Positions 7,828 to 16,220 of a stretch of DNA of 36,186 nt are shown here, one piece after another. The position numbers and the translations under genes are program-made. Where the stretch lies: NCBI GenBank assembly GCA_013911975.1, contig JACESF010000044.1, positions 1-36,186 of the forward strand, written 5' to 3'. How positions within the stretch are numbered: position 1 is the first letter of the stretch; every line of letters starts with the position of its first letter. The DNA is from Hyphomicrobiales bacterium (GTDB lineage: Bacteria > Pseudomonadota > Alphaproteobacteria > Rhizobiales > Xanthobacteraceae). The notes beneath the pieces are model-generated. The model searched no databases, was not told the DNA's origin, and saw only the letters and a list, made by a program, of their open reading frames with translations.

Positions 7828-9111
7828 ATGGATCGGATGGACGCGGGAGGCGCCGCCGTCATGGATGGCATCGAGGACGGCCACGCAGAGGCCACAGGCG
7901 GGGAGTCCCGCTGGCGCGGGCCGCTGTCCGGGCTGCGCGTGATCGATCTCACCCGCGTGCTCGCCGGTCCCCTCGCCACCCAGTTCCTGTGCGACCTCGG
8001 CGCGGAGGTGCTCAAGATCGAGCCCCCCGGCCGGGGTGACGAAACCCGGCATTTCGCCCCCTTCGTGGGGGGCGAGAGCCATTATTTCCTCAGCCTGAAC
8101 CGGGGCAAGAAGAGCCTCGTGGTGGACCTCGCCACGCCGGAGGGCGCGCGGATCCTGACGGACCTGTGCGCCACCGCCGACGTGCTCATCGAGAATTTCC
8201 GCCCCGGCGTCATGGAACGCCTGGGCCTCGGCGCGGATGTGTTGATGAAGGCCAATCCGCGCCTCATCTATTGCGCCATTTCCGGCTTCGGCCTCACCGG
8301 CCCCCTGCGCGACATGCCGTCCTTCGACATCGTCGCCCAGGCCATGAGCGGGGTCATGAGCATCAACGGCGAGGCGGGCGGGGCGCCGCACAAGATCGGC
8401 CTGCCGGTGGGCGACATGTCCGGCGGTTTCTTCGGCGCCATCGCCATCCTCTCCGCCCTGGTGGAACGGACCGAGACGGGCAAGGGGCGGCTTATCGACG
8501 TGAGCCTCTATGACGGCACCATGTCCATGCTCGGCTATTTCGCGCAGCTCGCCTTCGTCACCGGCGAGGATCCCGCGCCTGTGGGGTCCGCGCACGCCAC
8601 TGTCGTCCCCTATGGCAGCTTCGCCGCGCGCGACGGCGCCATCATCATCGCCTGCCTCGCCGACCGTTTCTGGCCCAAGCTGTGCGACGCGCTGGGCGTG
8701 CCGGAGATGGGCCGCGACCCGCGCTACGCCACCATGGCGGACCGCCGCGCCCGGCGCGGCGAGATCGAGCCGAGGATCGCCGATATCATTGCCGGGGAAA
8801 GCGTGGCGCACTGGCAAGGCGTGCTGGACGCGCACGACGTGCCCAACGCGCCGCTCCTGGGCATCACCGCCGCGCTCAACCATGCCCAGGCCCGGGCGCG
8901 GGAGATGGTGGTGGACGTGGAGCACGCCACCGCCGGGCGCCTGCGCCTGCTCGGCCGCCCCATCAAGTTCCCCGGCGCGCCCCAGGCGCCGCTGGAGCCC
9001 CCGCCCCGGCTGGGCGAGCACACGGCGGAGGTGCTGAAGCGGGAACTGGGCCTCACGGACGCGCAGGTGGCCGGGCTCGCGGCGCGCGGGCTCATCGACC
9101 GGACGGCCTGA
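7828..9111 (+). CDS. Family III (CaiB/BaiF) CoA-transferase
   Basis: Family III enzymes move CoA between acyl-CoAs and free acids through an aspartyl-CoA intermediate. The 427-residue protein opens, after a variable ~30-residue extension, with LSGLRVIDLTRVLAGP and GAEVLKIEPPGRGDETR, both typical. The catalytic aspartate is probably D167 in PSFDIVAQAMSG. Later segments RLIDVSLYDG and the C-terminal LGEHTAEVL are also characteristic. The ATG at 7828 follows the receptor stop by 13 nt with GAGGGAG nearby; an in-frame ATG at 7861 would remove part of the low-complexity N-terminus and is an alternative start. It probably provides an ATP-free way to activate the same acid handled by the synthetase at 3840. 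Donor and acceptor cannot be named. Confidence 0.93.
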   Translation: MDRMDAGGAAVMDGIEDGHAEATGGESRWRGPLSGLRVIDLTRVLAGPLATQFLCDLGAEVLKIEPPGRGDETRHFAPFVGGESHYFLSLNRGKKSLVVDLATPEGARILTDLCATADVLIENFRPGVMERLGLGADVLMKANPRLIYCAISGFGLTGPLRDMPSFDIVAQAMSGVMSINGEAGGAPHKIGLPVGDMSGGFFGAIAILSALVERTETGKGRLIDVSLYDGTMSMLGYFAQLAFVTGEDPAPVGSAHATVVPYGSFAARDGAIIIACLADRFWPKLCDALGVPEMGRDPRYATMADRRARRGEIEPRIADIIAGESVAHWQGVLDAHDVPNAPLLGITAALNHAQARAREMVVDVEHATAGRLRLLGRPIKFPGAPQAPLEPPPRLGEHTAEVLKRELGLTDAQVAGLAARGLIDRTA

Positions 9112-9120
9112 GGCCGCCCC

Positions 9121-9933
9121 TCAATAGGCCGCGAGGCGGCGCGACAGGTCGTCGGCGTTGCGCTTCAGCTCCTCGCCCAGCGCGTCGTGCCCCTGCCGGC
9201 GCATCTGGTCGCTCACGCCCACCGCCACCAAGGCATGGCTCATGCGCCCATGCACCAGGACCGGCGCGGCGACGACGGTGACGCCCGCGATATAGCGCCC
9301 CTCGTCCACCGCGTAGCCGAGGCGCCGGCACGCCTCCACATCGGCGCGCCATTCCTCCGGCGCCGGCGGATTCTCCCAGCGCAGCGCCCTGAACCGCTTC
9401 TCGATCTCGCCGCGCGGATGTCCACCGAAGGCGGCGATGAGCCGTCCCGTGGCGCTGATGAGCGCCGGGTAGCGGCTGCCCAGGTCCGCCTCCAGGTGGA
9501 GCGACTGGCTCGGCCGCGCGATGGCCACCACGACGATATGGTCGAGGCTCGCCGCCTCCACGCCGATGGCGGTGATGGAATGACGGCGGCAGATCTCGTC
9601 CAGCGCCGGTTCCGCCATCTTGCTGAAGGGATCGTGCCGCAGCATGCCCCGCGCCAGGGCGACGACGCCGCTGGCGAGCCGGTAGCGCTTCGTGTGCGGG
9701 TCGAAGTCCACCATCTCCTCGGCGGCGAGCGCGCGCAGGATGTGGAGGCATGTGCTGGGCACGAGGCCGACCTGACGCGCGATGGCCTGCACGCCCAGCG
9801 GCGTCTCGCTGCGCGAGAGAAGCCGCAGGACGGCGATGGCGCGGGTGACGGCCGGAACCTGGCGGACGACCATGCCCGGCTGGGCATCGTCCTTCTCCGG
9901 GCGCGCGCCCGCCGCGTCGTCGTCATTCATCAT
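9121..9933 (-). CDS. IclR-family transcriptional regulator
   Basis: This 270-residue protein has an N-terminal winged helix (residues ~25-90) with VTRAIAVLRLLSRSETPLGV and the recognition helix region LVPSTCLHILRAL. The C-terminal IclR effector domain (~100-265) includes YPALISATGRLIAAFGG and YIAGVTVVAAPVL. IclR proteins bind small organic acids and act as repressors or activators of catabolic operons. The gene converges with the CoA-transferase (10 nt between the coding ends) and lies 42 nt downstream of the glycerol-dehydrogenase-like gene on the same strand. It could therefore be the last gene of the polyol cluster or a regulator of the acyl-CoA group on the other side. The start is uncertain among tandem ATG/GTG codons at 9930-9936. 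Confidence 0.92.
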   Translation of the reverse strand: MMNDDDAAGARPEKDDAQPGMVVRQVPAVTRAIAVLRLLSRSETPLGVQAIARQVGLVPSTCLHILRALAAEEMVDFDPHTKRYRLASGVVALARGMLRHDPFSKMAEPALDEICRRHSITAIGVEAASLDHIVVVAIARPSQSLHLEADLGSRYPALISATGRLIAAFGGHPRGEIEKRFRALRWENPPAPEEWRADVEACRRLGYAVDEGRYIAGVTVVAAPVLVHGRMSHALVAVGVSDQMRRQGHDALGEELKRNADDLSRRLAAY

Positions 9934-9975
9934 CACACGGCGATAGCGCGATCCCGGCGGGCGGGCAACCGCCCC

Positions 9976-11061
9976 TCAGCCGCGCGCCGCCGCCCGGCGC
10001 GAGAGCGCCTCGAACGCCGCCGTCAGGATCTCCGGCGACAGGGGCTCCACGAAGTTGCGGATATAGGGCGCGGTCTCCCAGGACACCGAGACGATGCGGC
10101 CCACCGCATCCCCGCCCGAGACGCCGAAATCCTCCAGCGCACGGGGCAGGCCAAGGCGGCGGTAGAAGGCGATCAGGTCGTCCATGAACGCATCGTCCCG
10201 CCCTTCCGCGAGAAGCTGCACCAGCAGCCCCAGCGCCACCTGCTCGCCGTGCAGCGCCCGTGCCACCTCAGGCACCGTGGAGAAGCCGCGCGTGAGGGAA
10301 TGGGCGATGGAGAGGCCGCCGCTCTCGAAGGCAAGGCCGGAGAGCAGGATGGTCGCCTCCACCACCCGTTCCACCGCGCCGCAGGCGGTGTTGCGGGTGA
10401 CGGAGGCGAGCGCCGCCTCACCGTCCGCCCGGATCGCCCCGTAGCAGGCGTCTGCGATGGTCACGGCGAGGTCCGTGGGGCGCGCCTTGAAGAAATTCAG
10501 GCCGCCAGCGCGGGCGCATTGCTCCACCTCGAACTTCTTGGAGAGCGCGTCGCCGATGCCCGCCACGAAGAAACGCGCGGGCGCCTGGACGATGACGGAT
10601 GTGTCCACCAGCACGGCGTCCGGGTTGGCGGACATGAGCCGCACTTCGCTCAGCACATGGTCCGGCGTGTAGAGCACGGCGAGGCGCGAGGTGGGGCTGT
10701 CGTTGGAGGCGATGGTGGGCACGATGATGATGGGGAGGCCCAGCGCCATGCGCACGCCCTTGGCGGTGTCGATGGCCTTGCCGCCGCCGACCCCGATGAC
10801 CACGTCCGCCCCCGCCACCCGCGCGGCCTGCGCCAGCGCGTCGATGTCCTGCGCCGTGCACTCGCCGGAGAAGGCCGCGAACGTCACCGTCTCGGCCACC
10901 GTCAGTTCCCGCCGCAGCCGGTCGCCCAGAAGCTGGGTGACGATCGCATCCGCCACCACGAACGGGCGGCGGCCGTGCAGGCGCGCCAGCGCGCCCAGCT
11001 CCGACAGGGCGTCCGGCCCCTGGATGTAGCGGCTTGGTGCCCCGAACGCGCGCAGGCTCAT
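9976..11061 (-). CDS. Glycerol dehydrogenase-like iron-containing alcohol dehydrogenase (GldA family)
   Basis: This 361-residue NAD-dependent polyol dehydrogenase would oxidise a secondary hydroxyl, for GldA glycerol to dihydroxyacetone. The match to GldA runs along the whole length: YIQGPDALSELG, GGECTAQDID-like FSGECTAQDID, the nucleotide loop GVGGGKAIDTAK (~91-102), PTIASNDSPTS with the conserved Asp121, and DTSVIVQAPARFFVAGIGDAL. The metal ligands are all present: D171 (GIGDAL), H254 (IAHSL) and H271 (LHGEQ). The ATG overlaps the SDR stop by 4 nt (ATGA), so translation is coupled. The true substrate may be another short alditol; the ABC importer and kinase upstream indicate that it is imported and phosphorylated. 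Confidence 0.9.
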   Translation of the reverse strand: MSLRAFGAPSRYIQGPDALSELGALARLHGRRPFVVADAIVTQLLGDRLRRELTVAETVTFAAFSGECTAQDIDALAQAARVAGADVVIGVGGGKAIDTAKGVRMALGLPIIIVPTIASNDSPTSRLAVLYTPDHVLSEVRLMSANPDAVLVDTSVIVQAPARFFVAGIGDALSKKFEVEQCARAGGLNFFKARPTDLAVTIADACYGAIRADGEAALASVTRNTACGAVERVVEATILLSGLAFESGGLSIAHSLTRGFSTVPEVARALHGEQVALGLLVQLLAEGRDDAFMDDLIAFYRRLGLPRALEDFGVSGGDAVGRIVSVSWETAPYIRNFVEPLSPEILTAAFEALSRRAAARG

Positions 11062-11834
11062 GATTCCCCCCAGTGAAAGTCCCGCTTGCCCCCATCCATG
11101 CAGATGAGGGCGCCGTTGATGAAGGCCGCCTGGGTGGAGCACAGGAACGCGACCAGCGCCCCCACCTCCTCCGGCTGGCAGAAGCGGCCGATGGGATTCT
11201 GGCCGGTGATGACCGCGCGCTTCTCCGGCGAGAAGGTGGCGATGAAATCGGTGGCCACATAACCCGGCGCGATGGCGTTCACCGTGATGCCCTCGCTCCC
11301 CACCTCCTTCGCCATGGTGCGCGTATAGCCCAGCACCCCGGCCTTGGCGGCGGAATAATTGGTGACGCCCGGCCGCCCACCGCCGGTGACGTTCATGGAG
11401 GAGGTGTTCACGATCCGCCCGAAGCCGCCCGCGCGCATCAGCGGCACGGCATGTTTCGAGCACAGGAAGGTGCTGCGCAGATGGGTGCGCACGATGATGT
11501 CGAAGTCATCGACATCGAGATCCTCGGCCTTGCGCCCCAGATGCCGCCCGCCGGCGCCCGCATTGTTCACGAGGATGTCGAGCCGCCCGAACGCGGCGCC
11601 CGCCGCGCGCACCACGGCCGCGGCCCCCTCCGTGTCGGAGACATCGCCGGGCGCCGCTGCCGCCTCGTGGCCCGCCTGCCGCAGGTCGTCCGCGCAGGCG
11701 GCGGCGGCGTCCGCGTCGATGTCGTTGATGACGATGCGCGCGCCCTCGGCGGCGAGCGCCAGCGCCTCCGCCCGGCCGATGCCGCGCGCCGCGCCGGTCA
11801 CGAGGGCCACCCGGCCCTCCAGCCCCAGATCCAT
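11058..11834 (-). CDS. Short-chain dehydrogenase/reductase (SDR), classical type
   Basis: This is an NAD(P)-dependent oxidoreductase of 258 residues, typical for classical SDRs. It shows the TGAARGIG cofactor loop (residues 13-20), NNAG (90-93), a catalytic Ser in NTSSMNV (~145), YSAAK with Y160 and K164, and a C-terminal ALICMDGGK. The acidic residues after the second strand (INDID, ~36-40) suggest NAD rather than NADP. A GGGAGAG ribosome site precedes the ATG, 29 nt after the second permease gene. In this operon it probably oxidises a hydroxyl of the imported polyol or of its oxidised product. It overlaps the next gene by 4 nt. The substrate is unknown. Confidence 0.93.
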   Translation of the reverse strand: MDLGLEGRVALVTGAARGIGRAEALALAAEGARIVINDIDADAAAACADDLRQAGHEAAAAPGDVSDTEGAAAVVRAAGAAFGRLDILVNNAGAGGRHLGRKAEDLDVDDFDIIVRTHLRSTFLCSKHAVPLMRAGGFGRIVNTSSMNVTGGGRPGVTNYSAAKAGVLGYTRTMAKEVGSEGITVNAIAPGYVATDFIATFSPEKRAVITGQNPIGRFCQPEEVGALVAFLCSTQAAFINGALICMDGGKRDFHWGES

Positions 11835-11863
11835 GGGTCTCTCCCTGTTTTTCGGTTCCGCCG

Positions 11864-12694
11864 TCAGCCCTTCACCGCGCCCGCCCCGAGCCCCTGGATG
11901 AAATACTGGCTCAGAAGGGCGAAGGCGCCGAACAGCGGCAGGGCGATGAGGGTGGAGCCCGCCATGATCTCGCCCCAGCGCAGGTCGAACGACCCGATCA
12001 TGGAGGCGAGGCCCACCGGCACCGTCTTGTTGGCGTCGGAGCCGATCATGATCAGGGCGTAGGTGTAGTCGGTCCAGGACAGCAGGAAGGAGAAGATGGC
12101 CACCGTGATGAGCCCCGGCAGGGACAGCGGCAGCACCACCCGCAGGAAGGCGCCGAGCCGCGTGCAGCCGTCCACCATGGCCGCCTCCTCCAGCTCGAAC
12201 GGCATGCTCTTGAAGAACCCCCACAGGAACCACACGCCCAGCGGCAAGGTGAGGGTGAGATGGGAGACGATGACGCTGGTGAGCGTGTCGCCCAGCCCGA
12301 GCTTCGCGAAGATGGAGAAGAGCGGGATGGCGATGAGCAGCGGCGGGAACATGTAGGCGTAGAGCATGGCGCCGACGATGAGCCCCTTGCCCCGGATGCG
12401 GTGGCGCGTGACCGCGTAGGCGATCATCACCGAGAACACCATGGTCACCACCACCGTCACCGCCGCCACGAATAGCGAGTTCATGAACTGGGAGGGGTAG
12501 TCCGTCAGCTCCAGCAGGTTGGAATAATATTCCCAGGTGAACGGCCCCGGCAGAAGCGAGGTGGAGTTCAAAAGCGCCTGCGGTCCACGGGTAGAGGACA
12601 CCACCATCCAATAGATGGGGAAGGCGGAATAGACGGCGATCACCAGCGCGGCGGAATAGAGCGCGAGACGGCCGGAGAGGGAGCGCGGAGACAT
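11864..12694 (-). CDS. ABC transporter permease, MalG/UgpE type
   Basis: This inner-membrane subunit of a sugar-type importer has 276 residues and about six hydrophobic membrane segments, the first near residues 9-30. The cytoplasmic EAA loop that docks with the ATPase is clear: EEAAMVDGCTRLGAFLRVVLP (a proline ends it). Family features include MVVSSTRGP near the N-terminus and FLLSWTDYTYALI near residue 210. It pairs with the permease 5 nt upstream and with the ATPase and binding protein of the same cluster. MalG-type permeases serve oligosaccharides, glycerol phosphate and polyols; the ligand here is not determined. Confidence 0.93.
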   Translation of the reverse strand: MSPRSLSGRLALYSAALVIAVYSAFPIYWMVVSSTRGPQALLNSTSLLPGPFTWEYYSNLLELTDYPSQFMNSLFVAAVTVVVTMVFSVMIAYAVTRHRIRGKGLIVGAMLYAYMFPPLLIAIPLFSIFAKLGLGDTLTSVIVSHLTLTLPLGVWFLWGFFKSMPFELEEAAMVDGCTRLGAFLRVVLPLSLPGLITVAIFSFLLSWTDYTYALIMIGSDANKTVPVGLASMIGSFDLRWGEIMAGSTLIALPLFGAFALLSQYFIQGLGAGAVKG

Positions 12695-12699
12695 CGGGC

Positions 12700-13560
12700 T
12701 TACTCCGTATCCAGCGGGAACAGGCGGAAATAGATGAACACCGCCACCGAGAGGATGGCGAAGGAGATGGTGGCCACCGCCGCACCGCCGCCGATGTCGA
12801 ACTGCCCGAACGCCTGCTTGTAGGAGAGGATGGCGAGATGCTCAGTGGCGCCCACCGGGCCGCCCTGGGTGAGCAGCCAGATCACGTCGAACTTGTTGAA
12901 CATCCACACCGCGCGCAGCAGCACGATGACCGTGAGGATGGGTTTGAGCATGGGCAGCGTGATGTGGAAGAAGCGCTGCACCGCGTTGGTCCCGTCCACC
13001 TTCGCCGCCTCGTAGAGCGAGGACGGGACGGTCTGGAGCGCGGCGAGGAAGGTGGTGGTGACGAACGGCGTCCACATCCACACGCTCACCAGGATCACCG
13101 ACGCCATGGCCGCGCCCGGGCTCTCGAACCACTGGACCGGCGGCAGGCCGAGCGCGGCGATCATGGTGGTGAGCACGCCGATGGAGCCGTCCACCATCCA
13201 TTTGAAGGTGAGCACCACCACAACGGTCGGCAGCAGATAGGGCAGGATGGACAGGCCGCGCACGATGTTGCGGCCGGGAAAGACCTGGTTCAGCACCAGG
13301 GCGAAGCCGATGCCCAGGACCACCTGGAACACGATGGTTCCCAGCGAATAGATGAAGCCGTTGATGAGCGCGCGCCAGAAGATCCACTGCGACAGCATGC
13401 GCGCGTAATTGTCGAGGCCCACCCAGCGGGGCGCGCCGACGAAGGAATCCATCTGGTAGAAGCTCAGCGACACCGCATAGACCACGGGCGCCACGATGAG
13501 CAGCGCCGTGACCGCGAGGCCCATGAACAGGAAGGAGTAGATCGTCGCTTTCGAGCTCAC
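12700..13560 (-). CDS. ABC transporter permease, MalF/UgpA type
   Basis: This is the first of the two permeases of the importer, with 286 residues. An N-terminal membrane helix (residues ~8-32) is followed by the MalF-type YQMDSFVGAPRWVGLDNYARML, which in this family marks the periplasmic loop after helix one. The EAA loop reads YEAAKVDGTNAVQRFFHITLP. It ends with FRLFPLDTE. The gene lies 137 nt after the binding-protein gene, with a strong hairpin in the gap, and 5 nt before its partner permease. Cotranscription is very likely. Confidence 0.93.
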   Translation of the reverse strand: MSSKATIYSFLFMGLAVTALLIVAPVVYAVSLSFYQMDSFVGAPRWVGLDNYARMLSQWIFWRALINGFIYSLGTIVFQVVLGIGFALVLNQVFPGRNIVRGLSILPYLLPTVVVVLTFKWMVDGSIGVLTTMIAALGLPPVQWFESPGAAMASVILVSVWMWTPFVTTTFLAALQTVPSSLYEAAKVDGTNAVQRFFHITLPMLKPILTVIVLLRAVWMFNKFDVIWLLTQGGPVGATEHLAILSYKQAFGQFDIGGGAAVATISFAILSVAVFIYFRLFPLDTE

Positions 13561-13653
13561 CTGGGGCGCCTCGTTCAGGATGAAGATGTTGCACGCCGCC
13601 GGACGGCCCCCGCCCTCGTCCCCCGCGAGAGAGGAAAGGGGGCCGCAGAAGGC

Positions 13654-13686
13654 GGGCCGGCCGTCGTGTCAGGGCCCGGCCGGCCC
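13654..13686 (-). other. Intercistronic hairpin after the binding-protein gene
   Basis: GGGCCGGCCG (13654-13663) pairs exactly with CGGCCGGCCC (13677-13686) around a 13-nt loop, just downstream of the binding-protein stop codon on the transcribed strand. No T-run follows. Such hairpins commonly stabilise the upstream mRNA so that the binding protein is made in excess of the permeases. Confidence 0.5.
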
Positions 13687-13697
13687 GGCGGCGCCGG

Positions 13698-15026
13698 TCA
13701 GGAGGCGATCACCTGCCGCATGCGGTCGGCGGCCGTCTTCACGCACTCGGCCGAGGACATGCCCTTCAGCACCTTGTTCTGGAGCATCTCGGGGAACACG
13801 AACGCCTCGAAGATCTTGCCGGGCTTGAGGCTCGGGGCCGGGCCCTGGGTATCGATGGAGGTGAGGATCATGTTCTTGTCGGTGAGGAACGACTTCATCA
13901 TCTCCACCGCCCCGTTATGCTTCTCAATGAGCGGATGGGCCCGCCAGCGCGCATCGTCATAGACGTCGAGGCGCGGCGGCTGGAAGTGCAGCGGGGCCGT
14001 GTGGAGGAAGTTGATGTACTGGTTCTCCGTGAACCAGGCCATGAACTTCATCGCCTCGTCCGACTGCGGGGTCTTCAGCACCACCCAGCCGTCATAGCCG
14101 TGGTTCACCGCCTGGTGCTTACCGGTGGAATCCATGTAGGGCATGATGCCGTACTTGTCGGCGAGGGTCGGGTTGTTGCGCTCCAGGGTCTCGATCATGC
14201 GGCCCGCATAAGCGGAATGGGCCACCTTGCCGGAGGTGAAGTTGGACAGCACCTCGCCGAAGCTCGCCTGGCTCGTGCCCGACGGCATGGTCTTGTAGAG
14301 CTCGCCGAAGAAGTCGAGGTAGCGCGTGGCGCGCGGTCCCATGTCGGCATTGTCGAAGATGATGTTCCACTTGTCGTCGAACAGCTGGACGCCCTCGGCC
14401 CACATGAAGCCCGGCGAAAGCCAGTTGGTGGCGCCGTTGGAGCCGATGGGGAAGAGCGAGCCGGACATGCCGTCGCCGTTCAGCGCCTGGGAGTTCTTCA
14501 GGAACCCGTCCCAGGTCTTGGGCACTTCCAGCTTGTTCTTCTCGTACAGGTCCTTGCGGTAATAGACCCAGGCGAGGTTGTAGTCGTAGGGATACCAGTA
14601 GACCTTCCCGTCCAGCGGGAAGAGGATGTTGGGGCCCCACTTGTACTTATCGGTGAGCACGTTGAGCGGCATCAGGTGCCCCTCGCTCGCCAGGATGAGC
14701 ACATGGCCGACGAAGGCGAAGGTGGCGATGTCGTAGGGCGTGCCGCCGCGCAGCGAGGTGGTCACCTTGGTGAAGATGCCGTCCAGCGGCACGGAATCCA
14801 CCACCACCTTGGTGCCGGTCTGCTTCTCATATTCGGCCGCCGCCACCTTCAGCGCGCGGATGCTGTCGATGGACGTCTCCGCGTTCAGGAAGCGGATGGT
14901 CTTGGTGCTCTGCGCCCGCACCACCGCCGGCGCGGCGAGCCCTCCCGCGGCGATGCCTGCCACCAGCGCGCCGGTGCCCTTCAAGAGATTGCGGCGCGAA
15001 ACGCCGCCCGTCCTGGTCTCGTCCAT
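13698..15026 (-). CDS. ABC transporter extracytoplasmic sugar/polyol-binding protein
   Basis: This 442-residue type-1 (MalE-like) solute-binding protein delivers the ligand to the permease pair. The N-terminus carries a twin-arginine signal, SRRNLLKGTG at residues 10-19, a hydrophobic stretch, and likely cleavage after VVRA near residue 38, so it is probably exported folded by Tat. The mature part begins KTIRFLNAETSID and contains AAAEYEKQTGTKV, typical of family 1 binding proteins, and WYPYDYNLAWVYYRKDLYEK, a conserved hinge region. GGGAGGAAG precedes the ATG. It lies between the ATPase and permease genes. Aromatic residues near the presumed cleft suit a hydroxylated ligand, but the identity is unknown. 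Confidence 0.93.
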   Translation of the reverse strand: MDETRTGGVSRRNLLKGTGALVAGIAAGGLAAPAVVRAQSTKTIRFLNAETSIDSIRALKVAAAEYEKQTGTKVVVDSVPLDGIFTKVTTSLRGGTPYDIATFAFVGHVLILASEGHLMPLNVLTDKYKWGPNILFPLDGKVYWYPYDYNLAWVYYRKDLYEKNKLEVPKTWDGFLKNSQALNGDGMSGSLFPIGSNGATNWLSPGFMWAEGVQLFDDKWNIIFDNADMGPRATRYLDFFGELYKTMPSGTSQASFGEVLSNFTSGKVAHSAYAGRMIETLERNNPTLADKYGIMPYMDSTGKHQAVNHGYDGWVVLKTPQSDEAMKFMAWFTENQYINFLHTAPLHFQPPRLDVYDDARWRAHPLIEKHNGAVEMMKSFLTDKNMILTSIDTQGPAPSLKPGKIFEAFVFPEMLQNKVLKGMSSAECVKTAADRMRQVIAS

Positions 15027-15088
15027 GGCTCTTCCTCCCTCTCCCGTCCTGGTTTTCCGGACGTGGTTGATCTGGCTTTTCCTGGTCC

Positions 15089-16183
15089 TCACGCGGCGGG
15101 GCGATGGCCCTCCCGTGCTCCCGCGCGGTTGAGCCGCGCGCCGGTCTCCTTCAGGAACACATGCAGGCGCTCCGGCCGGAACTGAACGGGCAGCGTGGTG
15201 CCGTGGCGCACCGCGTCGGAGCGGTCCATGAGGACGCGCAGGCGCGCGCCGTCCACGTCGCCGATGCACAGGGTCTGCGCGCCGAGCTGCTCGATGACCG
15301 CAACATGGAACGGCCGCGCGCCGGGGCCGTCCGAAACGCTCACATGCTCGGGCCGGATGCCCAGCACCACCTCGCTCCCCTCCCCCGCGTCCACGTCGGG
15401 CGGCAGGCTCACCTGGAGGTCGCCGCAGCGCACGGTCCGCCCGCTCACATGGCCTTCCACGAGGTTCATTTCCGGCGAGCCGATGAAGCCCGCCACGAAC
15501 AAATTGGCCGGGCGGTCATAGACCTCCAGCGGCGCGCCCACCTGCTGCACATGGCCCTCGCGCATGATCAGGATGCGGTTGGCCAGGGTCATGGCCTCCA
15601 CCTGGTCGTGGGTCACGTAGATCATGGAGGTTCCCACCTCCTGGTGGAGCCGGGCGATCTCCTCGCGCATGCGCACCCGCAGCTTGGCATCGAGGTTGGA
15701 CAGGGGCTCGTCCAGCAGGAACACGTCCGGGTCGCGCACCAAAGCGCGACCCAAGGCGACGCGCTGCATCTGGCCGCCGGAGAGCTGCTTGGGCTTGCGC
15801 GCCAGATAGGGATCGAGCCCCAGCATGGTGGAGGCGGACTTCACGCGCCGGTCGATCTCGGCCGTGTCCATCTTGCGCATGCGCAGGCCGAAGGCGAGGT
15901 TCTCGTAGATGGTCTTGTGGGGGTAGAGCGCATAATTCTGGAACACCATGGCGATGTTCCGGTCCTTGGGCTCCAGGCGCGTCACGTCGCGCCCGCCGAT
16001 CTCGACGGTGCCGGTGGTGATCTCCTCCAGCCCCGCCACCATGCGCAGCGTGGTGGACTTGCCGCAGCCCGAGGGTCCGAGGAAGACGACGAACTCGCCG
16101 TCCCGGATGTCCAGGTCCACCCCATGCACCGCCACCGTGGCGCCATAGGCCTTGCGGACCTGCTTCAGCCTGACCTCGGCCAT
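15089..16183 (-). CDS. ABC transporter ATP-binding subunit, MalK/UgpC type
   Basis: This is the ATPase that powers the importer (364 residues). It has Walker [10 protein letters not shown] (36-44), Q-loop [11 protein letters not shown] (Q82), signature LSGGQ (134-138), Walker B VFLLDEP (154-160) and H-loop THD (H192). The C-terminal ~130 residues form the OB-type regulatory domain of MalK-like ATPases, with [13 protein letters not shown] and GIRPEHV. The gene sits 62 nt upstream of the binding-protein gene and 37 nt after the kinase gene, all on one strand. It may also be subject to kinase or enzyme interaction as in maltose systems, but nothing here shows that. Confidence 0.96.
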   Translation of the reverse strand: MAEVRLKQVRKAYGATVAVHGVDLDIRDGEFVVFLGPSGCGKSTTLRMVAGLEEITTGTVEIGGRDVTRLEPKDRNIAMVFQNYALYPHKTIYENLAFGLRMRKMDTAEIDRRVKSASTMLGLDPYLARKPKQLSGGQMQRVALGRALVRDPDVFLLDEPLSNLDAKLRVRMREEIARLHQEVGTSMIYVTHDQVEAMTLANRILIMREGHVQQVGAPLEVYDRPANLFVAGFIGSPEMNLVEGHVSGRTVRCGDLQVSLPPDVDAGEGSEVVLGIRPEHVSVSDGPGARPFHVAVIEQLGAQTLCIGDVDGARLRVLMDRSDAVRHGTTLPVQFRPERLHVFLKETGARLNRAGAREGHRPAA

Positions 16184-16220
16184 GTCTCCTGCTCCCGCTG
16201 TGGCACCGGTGATCCCGGCG

